A stretch of 64,000 nucleotides of DNA from PNNG01 sp964577055 (GCA_964577055.1 CAZNWC010000013.1:1-64000), one strand, 5' to 3'; positions 1-8,630 are shown, counted from the stretch's first letter. The notes: a model not told the origin generated them from the letters alone. Program-made: numbers and translations.

Positions 1-5
1 TACCT

Positions 6-39
6 AGCCCCGGTTATCGCAAGATGATCGGGGCTTTTT
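6..39 (+). terminator. Rho-independent terminator of a gene left of the window
   Basis: AGCCCCG at 6-12 pairs with CGGGGCT at 29-35, followed by a T run. The T run lies on the plus-strand 3' side, so a plus-strand gene should end just left of position 1. The 16-base loop is long for an intrinsic terminator. Confidence 0.6.
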
Positions 40-45
40 GGTTTT

Positions 46-118
46 TGACGGACGATGGACAAACTGACGACAGGCGACGGAAGACGGATGAACTGACGAC
101 GGGTGACAGGTAACTGGG
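46..118. repeat. Degenerate heptamer tandem repeat, GACGGAN-type
   Basis: The intergenic stretch reads as consecutive 7-8 base words of the form GACRGRN: GACGGAC, GATGGAC, AAACTGAC, GACAGGC, GACGGAA, GACGGAT, GAACTGAC, GACGGGT, GACAGGT. A higher-order unit of about 29 bases starting AACTGACGAC also recurs. No coding potential is seen. The rest of 119-177 holds nothing I recognise. Confidence 0.6.
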
Positions 119-177
119 CGGAAAGCCTACAGCCGAACGCTATCAAGCGCGGTGGAGTACCTTCATTTGAGACCATG

Positions 178-209
178 AAAAAACCCCTGCCGACGTAAAT
201 CAACAGGGG
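178..209 (-). terminator. Terminator of the universal stress protein gene
   Basis: On the minus strand CCCCTGTTG (209-201) pairs with CGGCAGGGG (192-184) with two G-U pairs, then six T (183-178). It lies about 28 bases beyond the stop codon at 238. Confidence 0.8.
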
Positions 210-237
210 GGAATTGGCCTCAACGACTGAATCGGTC

Positions 238-1125
238 TTACAAAGAAAATGCTGTTTGGTCGCTTACCTCGTGTGGTCTGAAACTAATGACCGGAATAGG
301 AGATCTGTTGATCATTTGCTGCGCATATTCACCCATGATCAAACTTTGAAGGCTGGGTTCTTGCTCGGTCATGATGGCAATAAGGTCGGCATGAATGGCC
401 TTCGCAAATACGATGGTAGCATCGGTAGGGTTGGCGCCATACTCTTCATTGGTAGCTGCGGGAATGCCGCGGCCTCCTAAATACTCCTTTACTTGCTTCA
501 TGATGACTTGCACGTGATGTACACTGTCTGCATCTTCTTCGCTTGAAACGCCAAACACATGAACGGTAGCACCAAATGCTTCGGCCAAATCAGCCACACT
601 TTTTACTTTTTGGCGGGTATAAAAGCTGGTATCAACAGGTAATACCACATTTTTGTACGGATGGTTGTGTTGATCGGCGTTTTGTTGAACGGTGATTACC
701 GGACAAGGTGCCGTTGCGCACAAGCGAAATGAGTTGCTACCAATCAAGTACTCTTCAAAACCTGATTGGCCGTGTGCTCCCACGACTATATATCCAGCTT
801 TGATTTCAACAGCTACCTGTGCAGCTGTCTTATGGACACTGCCAAATTCAATGCGAAAATCGGCTGGCACACCAATTTCTTCTAATTGTTTCACCCTTTT
901 TTTAAGCCGCAACTCAACCATGTCGTAGATGGCATTTTCGCGAGAGTCGCTATGCAATGCCAATTCAGCTAAGTTGAAACCCGAAAAATGTGTTTCGATG
1001 GCATGTAAGAGCACAATGGGTACGCCCAATTGTTTCGATAGCATGATGGCATGGCCCAGCGTAGTTTCTGTACTGCCTGAAAAGTCGACTGGGACCAAAA
1101 TGGGTGCAAGAGATATTGTGCTCAT
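238..1125 (-). CDS. Tandem-domain universal stress protein (UspA family)
   Basis: A 295-residue cytoplasmic protein of two Usp domains, roughly residues 6-147 and 158-285. Domain 1 keeps the ATP-binding signature of the family, a GxxG followed by G-S (GAHGQSG near 117-122, then IGSNS). In domain 2 the equivalent stretch (TEQEPSLQSLIMGEY) has lost the first glycines, so probably only the first half binds nucleotide. It starts 11 bases downstream of fabI on the same strand and ends at a clear terminator, so it is likely the last gene of that transcript. The family is linked to stress survival; the specific role here is unknown. Confidence 0.9.
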   Translation of the reverse strand: MSTISLAPILVPVDFSGSTETTLGHAIMLSKQLGVPIVLLHAIETHFSGFNLAELALHSDSRENAIYDMVELRLKKRVKQLEEIGVPADFRIEFGSVHKTAAQVAVEIKAGYIVVGAHGQSGFEEYLIGSNSFRLCATAPCPVITVQQNADQHNHPYKNVVLPVDTSFYTRQKVKSVADLAEAFGATVHVFGVSSEEDADSVHHVQVIMKQVKEYLGGRGIPAATNEEYGANPTDATIVFAKAIHADLIAIMTEQEPSLQSLIMGEYAQQMINRSPIPVISFRPHEVSDQTAFSL

Positions 1126-1136
1126 GGGATTGAATA

Positions 1137-1955
1137 TTATTCGGTTGGCTTCATCATGTCAATCACTTCCTGACTTACTCCAGTGTAAGAGAATCCGCCA
1201 TCGTGGAAGAGGTTTTGCATGGTAACCATGCGCGTCATGTCTGAGAACATCACGATGCAGTAGTCGGCACAGGCATCGGCAGAAGCATTGCCGAGTGGCG
1301 AAATTTTGTTGGCATAATCGATGAATCCGTCAAAACCTTTCACGCCCGAGCCAGCTGTGGTACGGGTAGGACTTTGGCTGATGGTATTTACGCGCACTTT
1401 TTTCGATTTACCCAAGTGGTAACCAAAACTGCGGGCAATGCTTTCGAGCAGCGCCTTCGCATCGGCCATATCGTTGTAATCGGGGAATACCCGTTGGGCT
1501 GCAATGTAACTCAAGGCCAATACCGATGCACCTTCGTTGAGCGCGTTGGTATCTACCGCTGCACGCATGACCCGGTGAAACGAGATGGCAGAAATATCTA
1601 AACCTTTGTGAAAGAAGTCATAGTCCATTTCGGTGTAATGCTTGCCTTTGCGCACGTTCAGTGACATGCCGATTGAATGGAGCACAAAATCGATTTTGCC
1701 ACCCAAGTATGCTTCCGATTCAGTGAAAAGCTTGCGCAAATCTTCGTCGCTCGTTGCATCAGCGCCAATGACGATGGTATTGCAAGCTTTTGCCAGGTCA
1801 TTGATTTGACCCATGCGCAAAGCAATGGGAGCATTGGTGAGGGTAAATGTTGCCCCGGCTTCAAAAGCTTTTTCAGCCACGTGCCAGGCGATAGAATTGG
1901 GGTCTAGCGCACCAAATATAATACCGCGCTTTCCCTGAAGTAATTGATGTGACAT
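1137..1955 (-). CDS. fabI: Enoyl-[acyl-carrier-protein] reductase (NADH), FabI
   Basis: FabI catalyses the last reduction of each fatty-acid elongation cycle, converting trans-2-enoyl-ACP to acyl-ACP. At 272 residues it has normal family length. The N-terminal nucleotide-binding stretch (GIIFGALDPNSIAW, residues 11-24) and the FabI-specific Tyr-X6-Lys pair (Y160 and K167, with Y150 upstream) are all present. A TAnnTTTG promoter box sits 16 bases before the start. The gap to recN upstream is 34 bases, so read-through from the recN operon is also possible. Confidence 0.95.
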   Translation of the reverse strand: MSHQLLQGKRGIIFGALDPNSIAWHVAEKAFEAGATFTLTNAPIALRMGQINDLAKACNTIVIGADATSDEDLRKLFTESEAYLGGKIDFVLHSIGMSLNVRKGKHYTEMDYDFFHKGLDISAISFHRVMRAAVDTNALNEGASVLALSYIAAQRVFPDYNDMADAKALLESIARSFGYHLGKSKKVRVNTISQSPTRTTAGSGVKGFDGFIDYANKISPLGNASADACADYCIVMFSDMTRMVTMQNLFHDGGFSYTGVSQEVIDMMKPTE

Positions 1956-1971
1956 GTTCAGGTGTTTGTAT

Positions 1972-1979
1972 CAAAAATA
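1972..1979 (-). promoter_or_regulatory. -7 box (TATTTTTG) of fabI
   Basis: Minus-strand TATTTTTG matches the Bacteroidota -7 consensus TAnnTTTG and lies 16 bases before the fabI ATG. I see no convincing -33 TTTG. Confidence 0.5.
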
Positions 1980-1989
1980 AGTAAATATA

Positions 1990-3651
1990 TTAACCCAGTA
2001 ATTCGCGCGCCTGAAGTATTGCAGTTTCTCCGGCTTGATTTCCTGCGATCATACGAGCAATGGCCAACACACGGGCCTCATTATCAAGCAGCTCTACTTT
2101 TGAAACCGTATGCGTGCCTTCCGTTTTTTTACTGATAAAAAGATGAGCATCTCCCTTAGATGCGATCTGTGGCAGGTGTGTGATCAGTACTACCTGGTGG
2201 TGATTGGCAAGTGACCGCAGCACTTTGCCCACTTGCAAAGCTGTTTCACCTGAAATGCCCGTGTCTATTTCGTCGAAAACGATGGTAGGCAATTGGGCAT
2301 GTTCATGCAGCATGCTTTTCATGCAAAGCATCAAACGCGATAATTCACCACCGCTGGCAACCTTGTACAATTCGTTCGGATTGCTTCCCTTGTTGGCTGA
2401 AAATAGCAGGCGCAGGCGGTTGTAACCTTGGCGGCCAGAGAGCAGTTCCGAGTCTTTTTCGAGTTGTATCGTTAGCTTGGCATGCACCAACCCTACCTGG
2501 GGTAGCAGTGCTGCCATCTGCTTTTCGATGGCTGGGATGGCAGCAGTACGTTTAGCATGCAATTCAGCTGCCCACACGTGTAACTGCTGTTCCATCTTTT
2601 CAAGTTCTTGCGCCAAGGCTTCGGTTTCTTCACCTGCCACCGATAGCATGTGCACTTCTTGGGCAAGTACTTGTATGCGTTCTTGCAAATCAGCAAGCTG
2701 GGGAACACGGTGTTTGTGCAGCAAGCGCGACAAAAGATCAATGCGTTGGCGCATCAGCGCCAATGATTCCGGATCTGTTTCAAACATATCGGCCATTCGT
2801 CCGGTATCGCGACTCAGTTCTGTGAGTTCAATTTGTGCCGCATGCAACAGGTTGTATGCACGTTCTATTTCAGGATGCAAGCGTTTGAAAGGCTGTAAGC
2901 CAGAGGCGAGACCTTGGAGCTTCCCAATGACAGCATCTTCACTTTCTGCTAATTGATACCCCAAGCCTTCTAAAACTTGTCGCAGTTGCAATGCGTTTTC
3001 GGCAATTTCCAATTGCTGTTCCAAGGCAGTAAGTTCGTCGGCCTGGTGAATTTCGGCCTGCTCGAGCTCCTGCAAGAGGTACTGGTTCAAATCGAGCTGC
3101 TGCAGCCTTCCTGCTTCAGCTTCTTGCAAACGCAAGAGTTTTTGCCTGACTTGCTGTCGTTCCTGGTAGCGCTTTTGGTATTGCAATGCCAATGCATCGC
3201 AACCACTTAATGTGTCGATGAAATCAAATTGAAAACGTGCCGTATTCATTTCACGGCTTTCGTGCTGACCACTGATGTCAATCAGCCAATCAGCCAACTG
3301 ACGCAATTGCTGTACCGAAGCCGGGCTGTCGTTGATAAAGGCCCGTGATTTGCCATTGGCCAGCACCTCCCTCCGCACCAATACCTGGCTGTCAACATCA
3401 AATCCTTCGGCGGTAAGCCAGTCATTCAATGCTGGTTGGTCCAGCTTAAATTCAGCTTCTACGATGCATTTTTCTTGGGCATCGAATAGTGATTGTGTGT
3501 CGGCACGTTCACCTGAAATGAGCCCCAAAGCACCCAGCAAAATGGATTTTCCCGCCCCTGTTTCACCGGTAATCACAGTTAGGCCCGATCCAAAGCTAAT
3601 TTCATGCTCTCGGATGATACCGTAGTTGCGAATGTAGAGGCGCGTAATCAT
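1990..3651 (-). CDS. recN: DNA repair ATPase RecN
   Basis: RecN is an SMC-like ATPase acting in recombinational repair of double-strand breaks. The 553-residue protein has the Walker A motif GETGAGKS at residues 29-36, a long glutamine- and leucine-rich coiled-coil middle (about 150-380), a late ABC-type signature region (SGGELSRL) and Walker B in IVFDEIDTGISG, followed by an H-loop region (ITHLPQIA). The domain order and length are normal. It follows the DUF4835 gene by 43 bases, in the arrangement coaBC-DUF4835-recN that is common in Bacteroidota. Confidence 0.96.
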   Translation of the reverse strand: MITRLYIRNYGIIREHEISFGSGLTVITGETGAGKSILLGALGLISGERADTQSLFDAQEKCIVEAEFKLDQPALNDWLTAEGFDVDSQVLVRREVLANGKSRAFINDSPASVQQLRQLADWLIDISGQHESREMNTARFQFDFIDTLSGCDALALQYQKRYQERQQVRQKLLRLQEAEAGRLQQLDLNQYLLQELEQAEIHQADELTALEQQLEIAENALQLRQVLEGLGYQLAESEDAVIGKLQGLASGLQPFKRLHPEIERAYNLLHAAQIELTELSRDTGRMADMFETDPESLALMRQRIDLLSRLLHKHRVPQLADLQERIQVLAQEVHMLSVAGEETEALAQELEKMEQQLHVWAAELHAKRTAAIPAIEKQMAALLPQVGLVHAKLTIQLEKDSELLSGRQGYNRLRLLFSANKGSNPNELYKVASGGELSRLMLCMKSMLHEHAQLPTIVFDEIDTGISGETALQVGKVLRSLANHHQVVLITHLPQIASKGDAHLFISKKTEGTHTVSKVELLDNEARVLAIARMIAGNQAGETAILQARELLG

Positions 3652-3694
3652 GGTTGCTCATGCAAATCAACAGCAGGGCAAGCGAAGATAAAAG

Positions 3695-4603
3695 TCAGTT
3701 TGCATTTATTTTTTGGTACTGCAATAAGTTGGAAGGGTCAATTTCCGACAATATGGTCACAACGGCCGATTTTTCGGCTGCCTGCGCTTTGCTGTAAATT
3801 CCTACTAATTCCGTCATTTTACCGGCCAAATACACTTGTTGCAGCATGCTTCCAGGCTTCGACTTGTGTACCTGATGCATTTTATTGATGGCCTCCGTGG
3901 TCTTTTTGCGTGCTTCAATCATGTTGTCGGGCCTGCTCATGGCATCTAAACCCAGCCGATGGTAAATGTACAAGCCCTCTCTGAATCCCTTGAAACTCTG
4001 GTTGACAAGGTTTTCATTGAGCCAATAACGGTTGCGCAGGTTTTGGTTTTGGCGCCAACCCGGTTCAGGGGCATTTTGCGCATTGATGACAATTTGCTGT
4101 GCCCGTTGGTGAAACTCCGTACCGCCGAGCATCGAAAAGCTGTCGTAATCGAGGCCAAGAATGGTGTACACATAATAGGCCAACAGACTGCTTAAATTGT
4201 TCAGATGGCTATTTTCGTTGAATTCGAGGGGTTGAAATTCAACGTATTCAAACACCCAATCGGGATCTGTATGGTTTAAGAGCACACTGTTGTAGCCCGA
4301 GTTGTACACAGGACGGGTGCTTTGAATGGTGGCTGTAGCCTTAAATTGATTGGTGCTTACCCGTTCTTCGAGCATGATGGTGATGTTGCAAACAATACGT
4401 TCCTGCTCTTGATACACATCATTGGTCCACCGCCGGGTATTGAGAAACTCCCGGATGGTTGTTTCCATTGACTGGTAAAATTGTTGGTCGGCACCGCCAA
4501 TGCGGCTAAAATTGACTGTTACCTGACAATTGAGCTCTTGCGCTTGTGTGTCATTGGGCAAAATGCCCCAAACAATAATCAACAGTAGTAATGCCTTTTT
4601 CAT
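3695..4603 (-). CDS. DUF4835 family exported protein
   Basis: A 302-residue protein with a cleavable signal peptide (hydrophobic residues 3-14, AQA-like site near 20-22). It matches the Bacteroidota DUF4835 family, whose members begin the mature part with ELNC and a VTVN strand and contain the conserved R-W-T-N-D motif (here near 57-61). Its function is unknown; a periplasmic location is inferred. The ATG overlaps the coaBC stop by four bases (ATGA type), so translation is probably coupled. The fixed position between coaBC and recN in the phylum is the only functional hint. Confidence 0.85.
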   Translation of the reverse strand: MKKALLLLIIVWGILPNDTQAQELNCQVTVNFSRIGGADQQFYQSMETTIREFLNTRRWTNDVYQEQERIVCNITIMLEERVSTNQFKATATIQSTRPVYNSGYNSVLLNHTDPDWVFEYVEFQPLEFNENSHLNNLSSLLAYYVYTILGLDYDSFSMLGGTEFHQRAQQIVINAQNAPEPGWRQNQNLRNRYWLNENLVNQSFKGFREGLYIYHRLGLDAMSRPDNMIEARKKTTEAINKMHQVHKSKPGSMLQQVYLAGKMTELVGIYSKAQAAEKSAVVTILSEIDPSNLLQYQKINAN

Positions 4604-5790
4604 AAGTGCTCGCAGATATAGGCAACGATTTTTTGAGCGATTTCGTCTTTGGAGGCCAATGGCAAGGCCAGTTCGTTGTGTTGGGCGATAAGCTGCACCA
4701 CATTGGTATCGTGGCCAAAACCAGCACCAGCGTCACGCAGCGAATTCAACACAATCAAGTCGGCATTTTTGCGCTGCAATTTGCCGCGTGCATGGGCAAT
4801 TTCATTTTCTGTTTCGAGTGCAAATCCTACGAGGAACTGCTTTTCTGCTTTCGTTTTGCCAGCCGCTGCCAAAATATCGACGGTAGGGGCAAGGCTGATC
4901 TGTAAGCTGGCCTCGCTCTTTTTGATTTTTTGTCCAGCCACCACCACCGGTTTGTAATCGGCCACGGCAGCACTGAAAATGCCAATGGTAGCAGTACGCC
5001 AATGCGCCATGCTGGCATCGTACATTTCTTGGGCCGATTCAACGGCAATTTTGGTTACACCTGCTGGTGTAGGCAAGGAGGTGGGACCGCTTACCAAAAC
5101 AACCTCAGCACCCGCTTGGGCGCAGGCGGCTGCAAGCGCATAACCCATTTTGCCTGTTGACCTGTTGCCAATGAATCGCACGGGGTCGATGGCTTCGTAG
5201 GTGGGACCTGCTGTAATCAATACTTTTTGTCCCCTCAATGGGAGCTCATGGGTAAAAAAATCTACGATGTACTGATGTATTTCTTCGGGTTCGGCCATGC
5301 GTCCTTCACCGCTCAGGCCACTTGCCAAAGGCCCGGTGCCTGGTGGAATCAGCAAATTGCCATACCCACGCAGCTTGTCGATATTCGCCCGTGTAGTTGG
5401 GTGTTGGTACATGTCGAGATCCATGGCTGGCGCAAACATGACTTTGCAGCGAGCCGATAAGTAAACAGCCATCACCAAGTTATCGCACTGACCATTGGCC
5501 ATTTTTGCCAGCGTATTGGCAGTGGCGGGAGCAATCACCATGACGTCGGCCCATAAGCCCAATTCAACGTGATTTACCCATTCGCCCTGCTCATTTTTGA
5601 GGTATTCGCTGTAAACAGGATGATTGGAAAGGGTTGATAAGGTAAGGGGCGTAACAAAATCGAGGGCTGAGCGCGTGGCAATTACCCGCACTTCAGCCCC
5701 CGATTTTACCAATGACCTTACCAAAAAGGCCGTTTTATAAGCGGCAATGCTGCCTGTAATGGCCAGGAGGATTTTTTTCCCGGTCAGCAT
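4600..5790 (-). CDS. coaBC: Bifunctional phosphopantothenoylcysteine decarboxylase / phosphopantothenate-cysteine ligase
   Basis: CoaBC makes 4'-phosphopantetheine from phosphopantothenate in coenzyme A synthesis: CoaB adds cysteine with CTP, CoaC decarboxylates it with FMN. The flavoprotein CoaC half is about residues 1-180 (ITGSIAAYK near the start; APATANTLAKMANG; catalytic-site PAMDLDMYQHP). The CoaB half is about 185-396 (ITAGPTYEAIDPVRFIGNRSTGKMG; AAVADYKP; KIKK). At 396 residues the fusion has the usual length. It starts 6 bases after the rpoZ stop. Confidence 0.96.
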   Translation of the reverse strand: MLTGKKILLAITGSIAAYKTAFLVRSLVKSGAEVRVIATRSALDFVTPLTLSTLSNHPVYSEYLKNEQGEWVNHVELGLWADVMVIAPATANTLAKMANGQCDNLVMAVYLSARCKVMFAPAMDLDMYQHPTTRANIDKLRGYGNLLIPPGTGPLASGLSGEGRMAEPEEIHQYIVDFFTHELPLRGQKVLITAGPTYEAIDPVRFIGNRSTGKMGYALAAACAQAGAEVVLVSGPTSLPTPAGVTKIAVESAQEMYDASMAHWRTATIGIFSAAVADYKPVVVAGQKIKKSEASLQISLAPTVDILAAAGKTKAEKQFLVGFALETENEIAHARGKLQRKNADLIVLNSLRDAGAGFGHDTNVVQLIAQHNELALPLASKDEIAQKIVAYICEHL

Positions 5791-5796
5791 AGCAGC

Positions 5797-6111
5797 TTAT
5801 TTCAACAACTTGTCTTTGACAGGTGTGCGGAAATAGGTTTTTCCTTCGTTGTATTCTTCGATGGCTTGCAAGCTTGGCTTGGGCATGCGCTCGTAATGCT
5901 TCGAAATCTCGATTTGTTCGCGGTTTTCAAATACTTCTTCGAGGTTGTCGCTGGCAGGTGCAAATTCAGCCAGTTTGGTGTTGAGTTCCTCTTTGATTTT
6001 AACGGAAATTTGATTGCTCCGCTTGGCGATGATGGCTACGGTTTCGTAGATGTTGCCTGTTACGGCATCCATGGCGCGTAAGTTGCGTGTTTCGGTGGTA
6101 TTCGAACTCAT
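5797..6111 (-). CDS. rpoZ: RNA polymerase omega subunit (Rpb6/RpoZ family)
   Basis: A 104-residue protein of the Bacteroidota omega family. It carries the conserved NIYETVAIIAKRSNQI helix (residues about 20-35), which holds the C-terminus of the beta-prime subunit and helps RNA polymerase assembly. The start overlaps the bamD stop by four bases. The family in this phylum is longer than E. coli omega because of a C-terminal extension ending in a lysine-rich tail, as here. Confidence 0.9.
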   Translation of the reverse strand: MSSNTTETRNLRAMDAVTGNIYETVAIIAKRSNQISVKIKEELNTKLAEFAPASDNLEEVFENREQIEISKHYERMPKPSLQAIEEYNEGKTYFRTPVKDKLLK

Positions 6112-6968
6112 AATTGCTGATTTTGTGCTATTGATGGGTTGGTTTTTGCTTCTTCTTCTATTTTGGCGATGGCCTTTTCTGACTTTTCAGCCATGTTGGC
6201 AGCCTCGCGCAGGTACTTGCTTTGGGGAAAATCTTCTTTCAACTCGGCATAAGTCTTCAAACATTCCTCATAGCGTTCTTGCTGCTTTTCGCGAATGCTA
6301 TTTTCGGCCAGCAGGAAATTCGATTTACAAATCAAATACACCAGCTGCTCCCTTTCGTCGATGTCGGGAAATTCCATGAGGGTGCGCCGCAACATCGTGG
6401 CACTCGCTCGGTAATCTTCCATGCGGTAAAACAACATGGCGCTTTCGTAGGCCTTGCGCTCAAGTTTGCTGCGCAAAACATCCATCATGCGGTTGCATTC
6501 GGCGATGCGTGGACTTGAAGGGTATTTATTGATGTACAGCTGCAGCCCTTCGAGCGCCTTGAGGGTGCTGCCTTGGTCGAGGCCAAAACGAGGCGATTCA
6601 AGGTACAAGCAGTAGGCATACATGAAATCCATCTCTTCGGCCTTGCCGCTTCCCGGAAAACTATTGGTAAAGTTCTTAAAATGGTAACTCGCTACGGTAT
6701 AATCTTGCAAATGGTAATCGCAATAGGCGTAGAAATAGTACACCTCTTCGGCTTTTTCAGACCCGCGGTATACCGAGATGAGTTCTTCGAGCAGCGGTTG
6801 GGCTTTGAAATAGGCACCTTCGTAATAGAATTTGCGCGCCATATCGAATTTGTAGTTCAAATCGGTGCTTTTCAGGATTTTGTTGTACGGATCACAACCC
6901 TGCAGGGTGGTGAGCAGTAACAAAGCCATTAAAATGCGCGAAAATAGAAGGACAAGCCCCTTGGTCAT
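6108..6968 (-). CDS. bamD: Outer membrane protein assembly lipoprotein BamD
   Basis: BamD is the essential lipoprotein partner of BamA in folding beta-barrel proteins into the outer membrane. The 286-residue protein has a lipoprotein signal (lipobox LQGC, Cys25) and then TPR-like helical pairs with repeated aromatic motifs (FYYEGAYFKAQPLLEEL, YHLQDYTVASYHFKNF, YRMEDYRASATMLRRTL). A longer reading from 6992 is possible, but the promoter -7 box at 6982-6975 lies inside that extension, so the ATG at 6968 is chosen. Only 6 bases separate box and start, suggesting an almost leaderless mRNA. It heads the bamD-rpoZ-coaBC operon. Confidence 0.92.
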   Translation of the reverse strand: MTKGLVLLFSRILMALLLLTTLQGCDPYNKILKSTDLNYKFDMARKFYYEGAYFKAQPLLEELISVYRGSEKAEEVYYFYAYCDYHLQDYTVASYHFKNFTNSFPGSGKAEEMDFMYAYCLYLESPRFGLDQGSTLKALEGLQLYINKYPSSPRIAECNRMMDVLRSKLERKAYESAMLFYRMEDYRASATMLRRTLMEFPDIDEREQLVYLICKSNFLLAENSIREKQQERYEECLKTYAELKEDFPQSKYLREAANMAEKSEKAIAKIEEEAKTNPSIAQNQQL

Positions 6969-6974
6969 AGCTTG

Positions 6975-7003
6975 CAAAGATAGTGATTTCACAGGAATCC
7001 AAA
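6975..7003 (-). promoter_or_regulatory. Promoter of bamD operon (TTTG-N17... TATCTTTG)
   Basis: On the minus strand TTTG (7003-7000) is followed after roughly 17 bases by TATCTTTG (6982-6975), a full match to the Bacteroidota vegetative consensus. Its place fixes the bamD start at 6968. Confidence 0.8.
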
Positions 7004-7054
7004 CCCTTGGTTTTGAAGAATATTGTGTGCGTTAAAAGCTGTTAACATTATTTT

Positions 7055-7084
7055 TTTGTGATGTGCAGAACAGCCATAACTTTG
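7055..7084 (+). promoter_or_regulatory. Promoter of the serine palmitoyltransferase-like gene
   Basis: TTTG at 7055-7058, 18 bases, then TAACTTTG at 7077-7084. It excludes the GTG at 7058 as a start and leaves a leader of roughly 20-25 bases before GTG 7112. Confidence 0.8.
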
Positions 7085-7111
7085 CTGAAATTTTACTCAA
7101 AATACCGTCTC

Positions 7112-8362
7112 GTGGATTTATTTGACAAACTCAAACAACGTCGTGGCCCACTTGGTCAGCATGCCAAAGAAGCCGAAGGTTATTATATGTTTCCCAAATT
7201 GGAGGGTGAAATTGCCAGCAAAATGCAATTTCGTGGAAAAGAGCGATTGGTTTGGAGTTTGAACAACTACCTCGGTTTGGCCAATCATCCCGAAGTGCGC
7301 AAGGCCGATGCCGATGCTGCAGCACAATTTGGCATGGCATATCCCATGGGGGCACGCATGATGTCGGGCAATAGCGATTACCACGAGCAGTTGGAAAAGG
7401 AGTTGGCAGCCCATGTCGGCAAGCCAGCGGCGATGCTTTTGAATTTTGGCTACCAAGGCATTTTGTCGGCCATTGATGCATTGGTCGACCGTCACGACAT
7501 TATCGTATATGATGCCGAGTCGCACGCTTGTATCGTAGATGGTGTGCGCTTGCATCAAGGCAAACGCTTCATGTACAAGCACAACGATATGGAGAGCTTA
7601 GAAGTGCAGCTGCGCAGGGCTACCCGTTTGATTGAAGAAAATGAGCACCGGGGTGCCATCCTGGTGATTACCGAAGGTGTTTTTGGCATGTCGGGCGTAC
7701 AAGGCGATTTGCGCGGTGTAGTGGCCCTGAAACAAAAATACCAGTTCCGCTTGTTGGTCGACGATGCACATGGTTTTGGCACCATGGGGGCTACAGGTGC
7801 TGGTACTGCCGAAGCACAAGGTGTGACAGAGGGTGTTGACATCTACTTTAGCACATTTGCCAAATCGATGGCCAGCATCGGTGCATTTTTTGCAACCGAT
7901 ACCGATACCGCTGAATTCCTCCGTTACAATACCCGTTCACAAATATTTGCCAAATCCCTGCCCATGCCATTGGTCATTGGCGCCCTCAAACGCCTGCAGT
8001 TGTTGCGCGAAGTACCTGCTTTGCGTGAGCAGCTTTGGTCGGTGGTGAATGCCTTGCAAAACGGATTGCGCGAACGTGGCTTTAACCTAGGCAAAACACA
8101 ATCGCCCGTGACCCCGGTTTTGTTAAGTGGTTCATTGGGTGAGGCTACTGCCTTGGTGGTTGATTTGCGCGAGAAATACAACATTTTTTGCTCTGTAGTG
8201 GTTTATCCCGTAGTGCCCAAAGATGTGATCATGTTGCGCTTGATTCCTACCGCAGCCCATACACTCGAAGATGTACAATACACCCTTGAGGCCTTCTCTG
8301 CAGTGGCTGAAAAGCTGCGTGCTGGGGCCTATCAGGCCGACGGCGTTGTGGCCATGCGCTAA
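7112..8362 (+). CDS. Serine palmitoyltransferase-like alpha-oxoamine synthase
   Basis: A PLP-dependent fold type I enzyme of the alpha-oxoamine synthase family, which condenses an amino acid with an acyl-CoA. In Bacteroidota, close relatives start with DLF-K-----RGPLGQHA, have the SLNNYLGL motif, and act in sphingolipid synthesis as serine palmitoyltransferase. All of this is visible: LFDKLKQRRGPLGQHA at residues 3-18, SLNNYLGLA about 49-57, DDAHGFG at 217-223, and PLP lysine K251 in TFAKSMASIG. Length from GTG 7112 is 416 residues. An upstream GTG at 7058 lies in the promoter. Sphingolipid synthesis is preferred over biotin (8-amino-7-oxononanoate) because no bio genes are near; this is inference. 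Confidence 0.85.
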   Translation: MDLFDKLKQRRGPLGQHAKEAEGYYMFPKLEGEIASKMQFRGKERLVWSLNNYLGLANHPEVRKADADAAAQFGMAYPMGARMMSGNSDYHEQLEKELAAHVGKPAAMLLNFGYQGILSAIDALVDRHDIIVYDAESHACIVDGVRLHQGKRFMYKHNDMESLEVQLRRATRLIEENEHRGAILVITEGVFGMSGVQGDLRGVVALKQKYQFRLLVDDAHGFGTMGATGAGTAEAQGVTEGVDIYFSTFAKSMASIGAFFATDTDTAEFLRYNTRSQIFAKSLPMPLVIGALKRLQLLREVPALREQLWSVVNALQNGLRERGFNLGKTQSPVTPVLLSGSLGEATALVVDLREKYNIFCSVVVYPVVPKDVIMLRLIPTAAHTLEDVQYTLEAFSAVAEKLRAGAYQADGVVAMR

Positions 8363-8381
8363 AGATTTTTATATTTAAGTT

Positions 8382-8410
8382 TTTGCATTTGCTTGAAAGT
8401 AATATTTTTG
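8382..8410 (+). promoter_or_regulatory. Promoter of the Hc1-like histone gene
   Basis: TTTG at 8382-8385, 17 bases, then TATTTTTG at 8403-8410. A leader of about 22 bases precedes ATG 8437. Confidence 0.75.
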
Positions 8411-8436
8411 GAGGGTTAAACCATAAAAACGCTACT

Positions 8437-8610
8437 ATGAACCAATTTGAGACCATCAAAAGCATGCTCGACGCTATGCAGAGCGACTTCGAAAAATTTT
8501 ACGACAAGGGTAACAATGCCGCAGGCACCCGTGTTCGCAAAGGTCTGCAGGACTTGAAAAACAAGTGTCAGGAGATCCGTCTCGACGTACAGAACCGTAA
8601 AAACGCTTAA
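8437..8610 (+). CDS. Short histone H1-like (Hc1 family) nucleoid protein
   Basis: A 57-residue basic protein resembling the small Bacteroidota members of the Hc1 family (first known from chlamydial chromatin): an acidic/aromatic helix with EKFYDKGN, then AAGTRVRKGLQDLK and QEIRLDVQNRK. The conserved AGTR-RKG-Q-LK core is clear. It probably binds DNA non-specifically; that role is inferred from the family. It stands alone between its own promoter and a strong terminator, as expected for an abundant protein. The start is chosen at 8437 because the in-frame ATG at 8383 lies upstream of the -7 box. Confidence 0.85.
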   Translation: MNQFETIKSMLDAMQSDFEKFYDKGNNAAGTRVRKGLQDLKNKCQEIRLDVQNRKNA

Positions 8611-8630
8611 TACAGGTTCGTTCAACTTAC

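Noticed and set aside
7058..7111. 18-residue N-terminal extension of the palmitoyltransferase-like enzyme
   Set aside because: The TTTG/TAACTTTG promoter occupies this stretch, so it should not be in the mRNA.
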